Shown: positions 26,371 through 35,965, counted from the first letter of the stretch. The stretch is 47,374 nt of DNA from an uncultured Bacillota bacterium (GCA_949284445.1 CASDVP010000003.1:203051-250424); one strand, 5' to 3'. The notes: generated from the sequence alone by a model not told the origin. Translations and numbers: made by a program.

Positions 26371-29300
26371 TCAATTTCTCACTTCACTAATTCGTCGCAC
26401 AAGATCAATCATCTTTGTGTTATCTATATATAGGAAATTACCTTTGTGCATAACAATGTTAGGAACACGGCACACCACTCCATTATCATGTGTACTATAA
26501 TCATCCTTTTGAGCCACAATATTAATAATAAAAGCTTTTTTGCCACCAATCTCTTTTAGTTTTGCTTCCACTTGTCTTATAGACGCTTCACCATCTTCAC
26601 TAGAATCTGTGGACCAATGTTTAAAGTCAATATAAACACCATCAGCTCCAACTACTTCAAAATCAAATTTTTCAAATTTACTTGGTTCCTCTATTTCTTT
26701 AAGTTCAATACCAAATTTGTTGAGTATAGCATATCCGACAGCTTCGCCTAATGCACCTTTATATAAGTTTATATATGCAGATGGTAAAAGAAGCATTGTA
26801 TTCTTTTCAAAACTCATAGCATATCCTTTATCTTTAAAGTACTTTCCCACTTCAGGTATTTTCATCAACCTACTCAGCTTACAATCTTCATCAGAAACTC
26901 CTTTCTTAGCAGAGGCATCTGTCTGTAAACTTATATGAAATTTATTTGAGTCCTCTTCCTTTGTAAAATATATTGATGATTGCGGTTTATAACCAACAGG
27001 TAAAGTTAAATAAAAGCTCTCATAATCTTTATTATTCTCTAATTCTTTCTCCGATACTGTAGGATGTTTTAATAACCAATCGCGCACTGCTTTCCAATCA
27101 TTCATATCATCTTGTGGCCAAAAAACTTCATTCTTCTTTATTAAAGCTTTTAGCCTGTCAGCTAAAACGTAAGAATTATTCTCTGCTTTGTTTAATACTT
27201 TAGTTTCAGGACTATTTTTTTCTGACCATGACTTATTAGACGATCCATTTACTATAGCCCTGAATTCTTTGTTCATTGGTTTATCTTTAATCGGTTCAAA
27301 ACTAACTTTATCATATATATCCTCATCTAGATAAATATTAACATCTAATTTGTTTTTATCTCTTGTACGACAAATTCGCCCTACTGCTTGAACCAGCGTT
27401 CTTAAAATATGATTATTGACTGAATCTGTATTGTATTCATTTGCTTTATTTTGTTTTGTAGAATAGCGCTCTCCTTTCATAAAAGCTTTGAAAGCTTTCT
27501 TTATCATATTCAACGAATCTTTTCCACTAACTTCACCCTCAAATTTAAGGCTTTCTGTTTGATAGATATACTTAATAAGATCTTCTTCAGTCAAAAAAGC
27601 ATCGTCATTTGAACGATCAATATTAATATTAACTAAAATATTTGTTGGCTTCTCAAGATAGATTGAATCAATATCTTTCTGAAGTTCTCCCTTTTCATCA
27701 GCCCCTTCCATTATTGAATATTGTAAATTTTGACCAGTGCCTGATGCTGGATAACTTGTAAATAGAATAACTTTTTTGCCTTTTCTAATATCTTCTTGAT
27801 ATCCTTTCTTTTCTTGCTCATAGATATTTCCATGCAAAATATGAACAGCTATTTCATTTGAAATTTTGCATTCTGTTCTTATTTGCGCAATTAAAGAATT
27901 CATTATTTCTTTACTAAACGGATGAGTTCCATTTGTAGTCTTTAAATTATTATTAGTAATCACAAGCATAGCTTTAGAATTTAAATTCTCTATAAAACGC
28001 TTAATACTAATAAGCAGTTTTATATATCTTTTCTTTTCATATTTTTTTGTGCCAAATGCAGAAAGCACTGTGCAAAGATTATCAATGTAATCTTCACTTT
28101 TAAAGACTTCTTTAGAAAGTTCCTCATCTTCTTCAGATTTTGAACTAACAACATTGACATTTACTTTATAATCGCGACCTTCTTTATATAAATTTTTAAA
28201 TTTATTAGAAATTCTTTCAAAATCTTCTGAACAAAGGGGAATAAAGTACTTGCCTAATCGTTTTTTTAAATAGTCAAGATTATAATTTCCAGTAACAGTA
28301 CGAATGGTTGCTGTTGCTGAAATACCAACAACCATAGCTGCAGAAGCTAAAGAATACATAAATCTCTCTGGAGTATCATCTAAAAAACACATATTAATTG
28401 AAGTAGTTGTGTCATGTGATAAGTCATCAACAAAATCAAAATACTTAAAGCCAGCCGTATAGAAAGTTTCGCCAATTAATCTGTTTTTTCTTTTTATAGG
28501 AAAATTAAAACTACTTGTAATTATTTTAGAAATAGCAGTTTGAATTTCATTATCTAACTCAAATGGACTCAAAACAGTTGAGATTGCTTCCTCAGGAATC
28601 ATCATATCATCGCCTTGCGAGCGTTTTTCATTATTGAAATAGTTGAGATAATTCTTTGCCATCATAGAAAAAGCACGCAAAGAAAAATGCAATGCACCTG
28701 TTAAAGAATAAATAAGATCATAAAACTTTTTTCCGCTTGTGCTTGCTTTGCCAAGTTCTATTATATTTAAGTTTCTGCTCTCATCAGTATGCAAGTTGAA
28801 CCTTGGGGTATCTTTAGTGTTGCTTATTGTATGAAGGTCATCATCTTGAAAAATGAAACATCTCTTTTCTTTTTCACTACTATCTAATTTGAAATGATAA
28901 TCTAGTTTTTTATCTGTTCTGCACTCTAAAACAACTTTTTTTAATTCATCAAAAGCATATTTTGAACTTTTTTTAGGATTACCATCTTTAGGTTTTGGAA
29001 ACAATTCATTAGGCAACTTCTTATTAGAAGCAAAGACCGAAGACAAAGTAGACATATATTTAATTAAATCAAGTTTCTTTTGTGCGCATTGCTTAATTTG
29101 ACTACGTAAAATAAACTCTTTGGATGCATCAAATTCATCAATAAAAACAAGAGCCCCTTTTATTAAATTAGAATTTATAAAATTATATGGTCTTGAAATA
29201 ATAGGATCATTAATCATAAAAAACTTATCGACACTCATAAACAACACTCGTCTTTTTTCTGTTAGAATTGATGGATATAGTTTTAAAATCCATTTCCAAT

Positions 29301-29874
29301 CATCTCTGACTTTTTTTAGCTTTTCTTCCTTTGTTCGATAATGCCTATTTAAAATCAACTTCAAATCACGACGAAACGCAGGCTCAAGTTTTTCTCTAAT
29401 TTCATTTTCAAATGTTAATTTTGTATCAGCTATATTATCAGAATATTTCGAACTAACTTCCGTGTATCCAGTTATAAACTTTTTTAAATTATAATAAGAA
29501 TCTTTCTTATATTCGTTTGGAATATCTATTTCAACATCTTTAAAATTATCTATTACAGCTTGATAATTCGCCCTTAACCAAAGACAATTAGAATCAAACA
29601 GATCATCTTGTCCTTCTTTCTTCATTCTGTCTTTTAAGCTATCATAAGCATCTTTGACATTTTTATTTAATGGTGTGAGATAAAATATTCTCTTGACATC
29701 TTGAAAGAGTTCTCCTTTAAGATATTTTACAATCATTTCGATAGTGTTATAAGTCTTACCACTACCAGTAGGCATATCAATTAAAGTCAAACCATGTGGA
29801 ACACTAGCTTGTCCACTTGACTCTTTTGTGTTTTTAGAACACATATCTACAAATCTTGTTACTGCTTCTTGCAT
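26371..29874 (-). CDS. SF2 helicase with C-terminal PD-(D/E)XK-like nuclease (DdmD-like)
   Basis: 1167 residues. Helicase motifs: MPTGSGKT at 34-41, a DEAH-type VFIDEFD near 245, SATATI-like VVGISATATIRTV (motif III) and QAVGRICRTR (motif VI). The C-terminal region has a complete nuclease set: GEAVGYAIL (Glu), KFDFEVVGADG (Asp) and YIDFKHW (Asp1083-x-Lys1085). Length and order agree with DdmD (about 1190 residues), a helicase-nuclease that degrades plasmids with DdmE. The start follows the decayed methyltransferase stop by 13 bp and has no strong ribosome site, suggesting it was once coupled to an intact gene upstream. A type III restriction-like helicase is the alternative; the adjacent Argonaute-like gene favours DdmD. 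Confidence 0.75.
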   Translation of the reverse strand: MQEAVTRFVDMCSKNTKESSGQASVPHGLTLIDMPTGSGKTYNTIEMIVKYLKGELFQDVKRIFYLTPLNKNVKDAYDSLKDRMKKEGQDDLFDSNCLWLRANYQAVIDNFKDVEIDIPNEYKKDSYYNLKKFITGYTEVSSKYSDNIADTKLTFENEIREKLEPAFRRDLKLILNRHYRTKEEKLKKVRDDWKWILKLYPSILTEKRRVLFMSVDKFFMINDPIISRPYNFINSNLIKGALVFIDEFDASKEFILRSQIKQCAQKKLDLIKYMSTLSSVFASNKKLPNELFPKPKDGNPKKSSKYAFDELKKVVLECRTDKKLDYHFKLDSSEKEKRCFIFQDDDLHTISNTKDTPRFNLHTDESRNLNIIELGKASTSGKKFYDLIYSLTGALHFSLRAFSMMAKNYLNYFNNEKRSQGDDMMIPEEAISTVLSPFELDNEIQTAISKIITSSFNFPIKRKNRLIGETFYTAGFKYFDFVDDLSHDTTTSINMCFLDDTPERFMYSLASAAMVVGISATATIRTVTGNYNLDYLKKRLGKYFIPLCSEDFERISNKFKNLYKEGRDYKVNVNVVSSKSEEDEELSKEVFKSEDYIDNLCTVLSAFGTKKYEKKRYIKLLISIKRFIENLNSKAMLVITNNNLKTTNGTHPFSKEIMNSLIAQIRTECKISNEIAVHILHGNIYEQEKKGYQEDIRKGKKVILFTSYPASGTGQNLQYSIMEGADEKGELQKDIDSIYLEKPTNILVNINIDRSNDDAFLTEEDLIKYIYQTESLKFEGEVSGKDSLNMIKKAFKAFMKGERYSTKQNKANEYNTDSVNNHILRTLVQAVGRICRTRDKNKLDVNIYLDEDIYDKVSFEPIKDKPMNKEFRAIVNGSSNKSWSEKNSPETKVLNKAENNSYVLADRLKALIKKNEVFWPQDDMNDWKAVRDWLLKHPTVSEKELENNKDYESFYLTLPVGYKPQSSIYFTKEEDSNKFHISLQTDASAKKGVSDEDCKLSRLMKIPEVGKYFKDKGYAMSFEKNTMLLLPSAYINLYKGALGEAVGYAILNKFGIELKEIEEPSKFEKFDFEVVGADGVYIDFKHWSTDSSEDGEASIRQVEAKLKEIGGKKAFIINIVAQKDDYSTHDNGVVCRVPNIVMHKGNFLYIDNTKMIDLVRRISEVRN

Positions 29875-29887
29875 AAAGATTCTAGTA

Positions 29888-30273
29888 CTATTTATTTGTC
29901 ATTCCCCAATAGTACTTATCTCCTTTCTTAGGGGAATAAATGGCTGCTGCCTCTTTCTTAATGTCGATTAGTTGGTTACAGATTTTTCATATGTTTAGGG
30001 AAATACTGTTTGTTTTCACTAGAGTACATTGAAGAGGTTTTGTAGGTTTTGCTGCGGTGATATTAGGGGGATTTTTATATGATTCTTGTTGGCGTTGACG
30101 TAGCTTCTTCTAAATAAAATAGAAGAAGTTATCTGATCAGTTGATTTATATCCTTTAGCTTTATAATTATTAGTTCCAAAAATGATATTCTTCTTTGTAG
30201 TTTGATCCTTTAAAAGCAAATCCAAAATGGAGGAATCTATGTCATAAGAATCATTTTCTTCAACAATTTTCAT
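29888..30273 (-). pseudogene. Decayed adenine-specific DNA methyltransferase (N- and C-terminal scraps)
   Basis: An ATG with an AAAGGAGG site opens an 84-residue frame whose start, ILDLLLKDQTTKKNIIFGTNNY, is the N-terminal signature of Eco57I-like restriction-modification methylases (usually LLKD-TTGKNIIWATDDY). After its stop the minus strand continues in other frames with FPKHMK and CNQLIDIKKEAAAIYSPKK, then YYWGMTNK and a stop at 29888. This looks like the family C-terminus. The catalytic centre (NPPY region) is gone, so a large internal deletion plus frameshifts inactivated it. The helicase-nuclease starts 13 bp later, consistent with one ancestral operon. Methylase assignment is from memory of the motif. 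Confidence 0.5.
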
Positions 30274-30520
30274 AACATGCCTCCTTTCTATTTTTTATAT
30301 ACAAAATACAAAATGTGTTATGTTAAATTTTATCACAATTTAGCTTCTTTTTCGAGATTGTACTGCGACTTATTAGAGTTTTCATAAACTGATTCTTTTT
30401 GAACGCAAAGAAGACTTAATAGTTGTATCAGTTACTAAATGATAATACATTTGAATATAAATCCGGCACATACATACAAAAAATTAGCCTTGTCGAATTA
30501 CCATTCAAATAATCTGCCGT
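30274..30520. other. Spacer between methyltransferase remnant and fic
   Basis: AT-rich, no coding pattern seen. The minus strand close to 30280-30310 carries the leader with the AAAGGAGG ribosome site of the remnant; no clear promoter or terminator could be assigned. Confidence 0.5.
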
Positions 30521-31567
30521 TTATGCTTTTAAATACCTAGTACTTCTTCCTGAGCCAATCTTTTTAATACTGCCTTCTTTTATCATCATCCCCAAAACCA
30601 TTTCCACTGTTGTAGGGCTGACATCAGGAAGGATTTTACAAATCTCTGCTTTCGATATAGGTGTTAAACTATTTAATACAGTAGCTTCTATACGAACTTT
30701 TTTAGACACTTTCTTTCCATTAACAACTGCAAAACGTTTATCAAGCTCCTTATAACACATATAAAGCATAGAAATGAAATTTTCTATGAATGGAAAATAA
30801 CTATTTTTATTTTCTTCCCAGCCTACTGAAGATTGTCGTAAAGCTTCATAATAATTGTTTTTATAATTGTTAATCTGTTCTTCAAAGGAAACATATTTTC
30901 CAACATCATAACCATTTTTATAAAGCAGAAGTAATGAAAGGAGTCTTGACATTCGTCCATTACCATCCTGGAACGGATGAATACAAAGAAAATCTAATAT
31001 AACGCAAGGTATCAAAAGAAGCTGGTTGATATTAGCATCACTTCTTGCATCTAAATATGCTAGTTCAAGCTGCTTCATCGCTTGTGGTGTTTCAACTGCT
31101 GAGATAGGTTTAAAACGAATTCGTCTTTGACCACTACTATCTACTTCTACAATTACATTATCATCTTTTTTGTATTTTCCACCGTACTCATATCCGACAA
31201 CAGAGAGCATCATCTTATGAAGTCTTAAAATATCACTTTCACGAAAATCTAAATATTTATAATCATTATGAATCAGATTCAAAGCATCCCTATATCCAGC
31301 AATCTCAGATTCATTATGATTTAAAGGCGCGCTGTTGTGATTTACAATCGCACGAATGCGGTCATCACTAGTCACAATACCTTCAATAGCATTGGAACTT
31401 TTAACTGATTGAACCTTAGCTATCGACTCTAGTTCAGTAAAAATCTGTGCATAATCAGTCTTCCTAACTCCAGCCATCGTTTTTAAAGAAGCAATACCAG
31501 AAGTTAGATTGATCAACCTTGCTGGTAATAATCCATAATTCAAAAACGAATAATCAAATATTTTCAT
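30521..31567 (-). CDS. fic: Fic-family AMPylase with N-terminal inhibitory motif and C-terminal winged helix
   Basis: 348 residues. The catalytic loop HPFQDGNGRMSR at 197-208 is a complete Fic motif (His197 catalytic). The N-terminal helix carries SNAIEG at 58-63, the (S/T)xxxE(G/N) self-inhibition motif of class II Fic proteins. The C-terminal 60 residues form a winged helix (SKAEICKILPDVSPTTVEMVLGMMIKEG) as in Fic proteins that bind DNA. Start fixed by GGAG 8 bp before the ATG. It adds AMP to hydroxyl groups of target proteins; target unknown. A long inverted repeat overlaps its promoter, suggesting that the winged helix represses its own gene. Confidence 0.9.
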   Translation of the reverse strand: MKIFDYSFLNYGLLPARLINLTSGIASLKTMAGVRKTDYAQIFTELESIAKVQSVKSSNAIEGIVTSDDRIRAIVNHNSAPLNHNESEIAGYRDALNLIHNDYKYLDFRESDILRLHKMMLSVVGYEYGGKYKKDDNVIVEVDSSGQRRIRFKPISAVETPQAMKQLELAYLDARSDANINQLLLIPCVILDFLCIHPFQDGNGRMSRLLSLLLLYKNGYDVGKYVSFEEQINNYKNNYYEALRQSSVGWEENKNSYFPFIENFISMLYMCYKELDKRFAVVNGKKVSKKVRIEATVLNSLTPISKAEICKILPDVSPTTVEMVLGMMIKEGSIKKIGSGRSTRYLKA

Positions 31568-31583
31568 TACACATACTCCGTTC

Positions 31584-31674
31584 TTATCTGCATATAATGA
31601 TATGCTTTTATATGCAGATAATCAATCATTTAATTATGTTTTATGCATATATTTTTTAATTAATATATGCAGAT
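31584..31674 (-). promoter_or_regulatory. fic promoter overlapped by a 14-bp inverted repeat
   Basis: On the minus strand TTGATT (31620-31625), a 17-bp spacer and TATCAT (31597-31602) form a promoter. TTATCTGCATATAA at 31584-31597 and its exact inverse at 31608-31621 flank and overlap the -10 box and spacer. A further ATATGCAGAT half-site lies upstream at 31665-31674. This is a strong candidate repressor site. Confidence 0.65.
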
Positions 31675-31728
31675 CATCTAAGAAAAATACAGCTTATTCT
31701 AAATAATAAAGTCATTACCGATAAACAA

Positions 31729-32943
31729 TCACTCAGGAAAATGTAATAAAAAGTCACGAATATTTTTATGAATGATACCATTTCTGCTCATATCAAATTC
31801 ATCCATTGATAATACATATTTTGGATAATGATCTTTAACGCTATCATAAACGTTGAATTCTCTCTCAATCGTTTTATCAGTAGCTAAAAGATAACACACT
31901 TGAACATAAAAACGCTTGCCACTTTTTTCACAAACAAAATCTATTTCTTTTGTCCCAATTTGTCCTACTGACACTTTATAACCATGTCGAAGTAATTCTA
32001 AGCAAACAATATTTTCAAGAACAAGCTCAATATCTCTTTGATTGTTACCATAAAGTGCTTGTCTTAATCCATGATCAGCAATGTAGTACTTTTCATTAAT
32101 TTTTAAAATTTCTTTACCTACTAAATTCATACGGCTGATTTTATAAAACAAAAATGCTTTCTCACATGCATTTAGATAGTTAATTATAGTATCAACAGCA
32201 ATAGTTCTTCGTTCATTCTTTAAATACGATGCGATGCTATTTGCTGAAAAAGTATGTCCAATATTTTCAGCAGCATAAGCAATAATACGTTCAAGAAGAT
32301 CAACATCTCTTAGCTTATTTCTTTTTATGACATCTTTAATAACAACAGAAGCGTAAATATCTTTTAGATATTGCATTTTTGCTGTCTCATCAAGTGGAAC
32401 TATAGAAAGAAAAGGTAAACCACCATACTTTATATATTCATTAAAATATTCATTAGTACTAGCATTATCATTGTTTTCTCTTCTAGCATCACAATATTCA
32501 GAAAAAGAAAAAGGATATATCATAAACTGAACATATCGTCCAGATAAATAAGTGGCATATTCCCCGGCTAACATTTTTGAATTTGAACCAGTGATGTATA
32601 TATCTGCATCGGAACTAACACGTAAAGCATTTACACATTTCTCCCAGCCATCAACTTCTTGAATTTCATCAAGGAATATATATGTACGCCCTTTTATTGA
32701 TGTGATTCTCTTTTCTAAATAATCATTTAACGCTTTAGCCGTAATTAGATTAGAATAAGCCATATCTTCAAAATTAATTGAAATCATATTATCTTTTGAG
32801 ATGCCCATTTCAGTAAGTTCTTGCTTTATAAGTTCTAACATTACTGATTTTCCACTTCTTCTAATACCAACAATAACTTTGACCAATTCAGTTTGATTAA
32901 TAAATGGACGAATTTGTGATAAATAATTCTCTCTTTTTATCAT
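31729..32943 (-). CDS. AAA_14 ATPase with C-terminal DUF4143 domain
   Basis: 404 residues, full length. Walker A GIRRSGKS at 26-33, TYIFLDEIQEVDGW (Walker B) near 93-106, and sensor YITGSNSKML near 120. The C-terminal DUF4143 region has KEIDFVCEKSGKRFYVQVCY, with the Asp and a Val-Gln-Val in place of the usual E-x-K. It is the same family as the broken copy at 8.9-10.2 kb and is more similar to that copy (GIRRxGKS, FLDEIQEV, TGSNSKML) than to the copy at 16.7 kb. Its role is not established. Confidence 0.87.
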   Translation of the reverse strand: MIKRENYLSQIRPFINQTELVKVIVGIRRSGKSVMLELIKQELTEMGISKDNMISINFEDMAYSNLITAKALNDYLEKRITSIKGRTYIFLDEIQEVDGWEKCVNALRVSSDADIYITGSNSKMLAGEYATYLSGRYVQFMIYPFSFSEYCDARRENNDNASTNEYFNEYIKYGGLPFLSIVPLDETAKMQYLKDIYASVVIKDVIKRNKLRDVDLLERIIAYAAENIGHTFSANSIASYLKNERRTIAVDTIINYLNACEKAFLFYKISRMNLVGKEILKINEKYYIADHGLRQALYGNNQRDIELVLENIVCLELLRHGYKVSVGQIGTKEIDFVCEKSGKRFYVQVCYLLATDKTIEREFNVYDSVKDHYPKYVLSMDEFDMSRNGIIHKNIRDFLLHFPE

Positions 32944-32972
32944 TTAGAATCACTAAGCCTTTAACTGTACTA

Positions 32973-33034
32973 ATTATATTTATATTATACTCTAAGGTCA
33001 AAGCTATTTTTGATAGTTTATCGATTATAATCGA
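32973..33034 (-). promoter_or_regulatory. Promoter and upstream palindrome of the DUF4143 ATPase
   Basis: On the minus strand TTGACC (32996-33001), 17 bp and a perfect TATAAT (32973-32978) form a strong promoter 30 bp before the ATG. A perfect 14-bp palindrome TCGATTATAATCGA lies 20 bp upstream at 33021-33034 and is extended by AGTTT/AAACT arms. It is probably a regulator site. Confidence 0.6.
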
Positions 33035-33119
33035 AACTATATTTGTCATAACTAAAATTTTGTCTCTATAATTTATGCCCAAATATATTAATTGTCAAAA
33101 ATTGAAGCCAATAAAAGAC

Positions 33120-34043
33120 TCATTTCAAATTCAACGCTTTATACACTTGATAAGGAATCTGAATCTCATATGAGAAATCTTCTAATGTCTGATAATCGAC
33201 TCTTTTAGATAACGTCAATTTTAAACCTGTTTGATATTTATCAAAATAAACAATGACTTTATTGCCTTTGAAACATGCACTGCAATATCCTTGGTAAAGA
33301 TCATTTAAAAAGTTGATCCCATTGATGATAGTAGGTGTGATAATTAATTGTGCTTGATAAATATCGTTAGTCTTGATGACATAATTATCGTTAAAAGCGA
33401 CTGATTCAGTTGTGAAAGTATCTTTCAATTTGATTTTTTTAAAATAGCCGAGACTATGTTTGTTTTGGATGATAATATCAGTCTTATAAGAAGTGTTGAC
33501 TTGAAACTCTAAATAACGGCCAGCCACATCTACAGTGGGAGCATGAGTAAACACATTTTGTGTTTTCTGAATTCTCATATATAAGAATGAATAAAAATTA
33601 GTATCTTCTAATTTTCCTTCATAAAAAGAGTATTTATCTTCATCAGGACTCTTTGATAAAGGAATAGCCATGTGCGAAAAGAGATAGTCTCTTCTCTTCT
33701 TATCCACGAAATGAAAATCTTGATATTTATTTTTACTGCTAGGTAAAGAGAAAAGACGATAAAAAGTTTCTCTGAACTTCGCTGGCATTTTTATACTAGC
33801 AAGAATGAAAAATGTACATAAAATTAAGAAAGAAAATGATCCTACTCCTAAAAATACAAATCTCAAATAATTATCAAAAGCGATCATTCCAACAATGATC
33901 ATAGCGAAACCACCAGCTCCAAAAACCGATGCTAAAACGATGTATACAATACACAAAAACAAATGAATCTTTCGATATCTATTAATATAGCTAATAGCAT
34001 CATCAGTATTTGTGAACTGATATTCTTTTTTCTCTTTCTTCAT
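33120..34043 (-). CDS. DUF3137-like membrane protein
   Basis: 307 residues. Two hydrophobic helices at about 29-52 and 62-84 follow a charged N-terminus. The rest is a soluble alpha/beta domain with VAFNDNYVIKTND, AQLIITPTIINGI and NKVIVYFDKYQTGLKL. These match the pattern of DUF3137 (an F-N-x-x-F segment, then ITP, then a long beta hairpin). The function of DUF3137 is unknown. It is a monocistronic unit divergent from a lipoprotein gene. Codon usage and composition resemble the housekeeping part more than the island. Confidence 0.65.
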   Translation of the reverse strand: MKKEKKEYQFTNTDDAISYINRYRKIHLFLCIVYIVLASVFGAGGFAMIIVGMIAFDNYLRFVFLGVGSFSFLILCTFFILASIKMPAKFRETFYRLFSLPSSKNKYQDFHFVDKKRRDYLFSHMAIPLSKSPDEDKYSFYEGKLEDTNFYSFLYMRIQKTQNVFTHAPTVDVAGRYLEFQVNTSYKTDIIIQNKHSLGYFKKIKLKDTFTTESVAFNDNYVIKTNDIYQAQLIITPTIINGINFLNDLYQGYCSACFKGNKVIVYFDKYQTGLKLTLSKRVDYQTLEDFSYEIQIPYQVYKALNLK

Positions 34044-34162
34044 ATAATTATCTTAAGATAAAGTCGTTAACAATGCACTACCATTATATAAGTTTTATCT
34101 ATAAAATTGTTGTACCCTCCCCTTTTTTTATTATTGCTTTATAATAAGGCAGAGGAAAAAAT

Positions 34163-35254
34163 ATGAAAAAATTAATGATTGTTCTTGCTTCTACATTATT
34201 AGCTAGCTTCATGATGAATCTCACTTCTTGTGATAATTTAACTTCTTCTAGTGATTCTACAAAAGAAAATAGTGCTGAAAAACTTAGTAGCACTGATTCT
34301 AGTAACGCAGATAAAACTAGCAGTGATACTACTATAACCACTGATGAAGTAGATAAATTAACTGCACAAATTGAAGTTGCTAAAGAAACTTATAACAATA
34401 TTTATGATGCTAGTGAAAAAAGAGGCGGTATGTTTTCTGATACATCAAAAACTAACTCTTTCACTACAAATAATAATTTAAAGAAATCTGCTGAATCAGT
34501 ATCAACAGTTGAAGAAGTAAGAAACATCATTCAAAAATATTAATCTTCTTATCCTAACTTTGCTAACTGGGCAGCAAGTTATATCGGAGATATCTTCTCT
34601 TACAGTCAAATTCAACTTTCTATCATCAACCAATATTCTGAAGAAGCTTTGATAAATAATTTTGAAATGGACTATTCTAATGTGGACTGGGATGTCTTTG
34701 ATCATGCTACTTTCGGTCAAGCCACTTGGTTTATCAATATTCATTCTGAAACTGCTAGTTTTCCTGGTGTAGATATCGAAACAGGAAGAGTATATTGCCA
34801 AGAAACACATATCACTTCTAGAAAATTAAATGCGGAAACGATCATCGAATATTTTTATAACTCTGAAAATGATTTAGGTGTCACCACATTAAACTATCAG
34901 ACATCACCGACTACAGGTAAAAAAACTTTCGAATACAATTTCTTCGATATCACTGGTAATATGGTGCTAGTCGGTTATTATGATATTTCAGATGATGATT
35001 CACTATCTTTTGAAAATTTCTCGGCTTATTATCCTGGAAACATGGTCACTTCTTCTATAGTCAGTGATGATGAAAATAACTTTATCAATGAATTTATTCT
35101 ATCTGAAATCACTAGAATCACTTCTAAATCAGAAAAATTAATCAATAAAAATGCCGAGATTGCTGCTGATACAAATTTAGAAGTATCTGAAGAGTTGTTA
35201 CCAGTCACTGTTGAATATTCACCCGATACATTAAAAAGAATGTTAGGAAAATAA
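34163..35254 (+). pseudogene. Lipoprotein gene interrupted by a single in-frame TAA
   Basis: From the ATG at 34163 (AGAGGA, 6 bp spacing) the frame encodes a signal peptide with lipobox LTSC, a Ser/Thr/Asp linker and a soluble region. It hits TAA at 34541-34543 and then continues in the same frame with SSYPNFANWAASYIGDIFSY to 35254, 363 codons in all. A CAA to TAA change would explain it. The downstream part contains the NWAASYIGDI and STETASFPGVD-like beta-rich region; no named family was recognised. A single nonsense codon with an otherwise intact frame suggests recent inactivation. Confidence 0.7.
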
Positions 35255-35273
35255 TAGCAATATTTGTCTGATA

Positions 35274-35960
35274 TTATAATTTCTCTATAAGTTTGATATT
35301 TTTATTTGTTTTAGCTTCATTAATCAGTTCAGGTGTAAAACCAGCTGTGCTGAAAAGTATGTATTGCATAGTTTTTGTTTGTGTGAGCTGAAGCATCGCT
35401 TCTGCTTTTTCTTGCAAAGAATGCAATGCCGATAATCCTTTTGGAGAATCAGTGTATTTACATTCACCTAGCACAAGATTTTTCCTGTTGTATCAATAGC
35501 AACAAGATCGATTTCACTAGTTATAGAACACCAATATCTTCCAACCTTATCAAATTGAAATCCCCATGTGTTCAGAGCAGATAATTCCCACATTTTTTCA
35601 CAACAATCATCCTCATAAATAAAAGCGGCATAGTTAGTGATAAACCCTTTTTTGATTTGTCCTGTGCGTCTACCATAAAGAGGTGAACTATAATCAAGCG
35701 TCTGCGATCTCATCAAAAAGACGAGAGACCCACATAAAATCAACATAATATTCGCATCTTTTAATAATGTGTCCCAAATCTTTTGCGTGATGGATGGAAA
35801 AGCAGAATTAGACTTTCCAATATATTGAAACTCATCCATTACAATAATCTTTTTTGTTGTTATTTTAAATTCAACTAATACTTTAAACACTGTAAGCCAA
35901 TCTACAGATGCAGATTTTAAAATTTCATTATTAGTGAATTCAGCCACCTGTTGTTTAAAA
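35274..35960 (-). pseudogene. Truncated archaeal-type ATPase (ATPase_2/DUF234) remnant
   Basis: The surviving parts are KKIIVMDEFQYIGKSN (Walker B), LILCGSLVFLM and SPLYGRRTGQIKKG from the middle of the ATPase, then GRYWCSITSEIDLVAID and GECKYTDSPKG from the C-terminal nuclease-like DUF234 part. The Walker A region is missing, most of the helical middle is deleted, and a one-base deletion near 35470 shifts the last 65 codons. Clearly dead. The intact family has about 450 residues and an unknown role. Confidence 0.75.
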
Positions 35961-35965
35961 TAACC

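Noticed and set aside
32897..33082. 61-residue frame upstream of the DUF4143 ATPase
   Set aside because: It covers the promoter and palindrome of that gene and has no ribosome site.
34502..34810. Minus-strand 102-residue frame across the lipoprotein nonsense codon
   Set aside because: Antisense to a frame with a signal peptide and lipobox on the plus strand, and has no family features.
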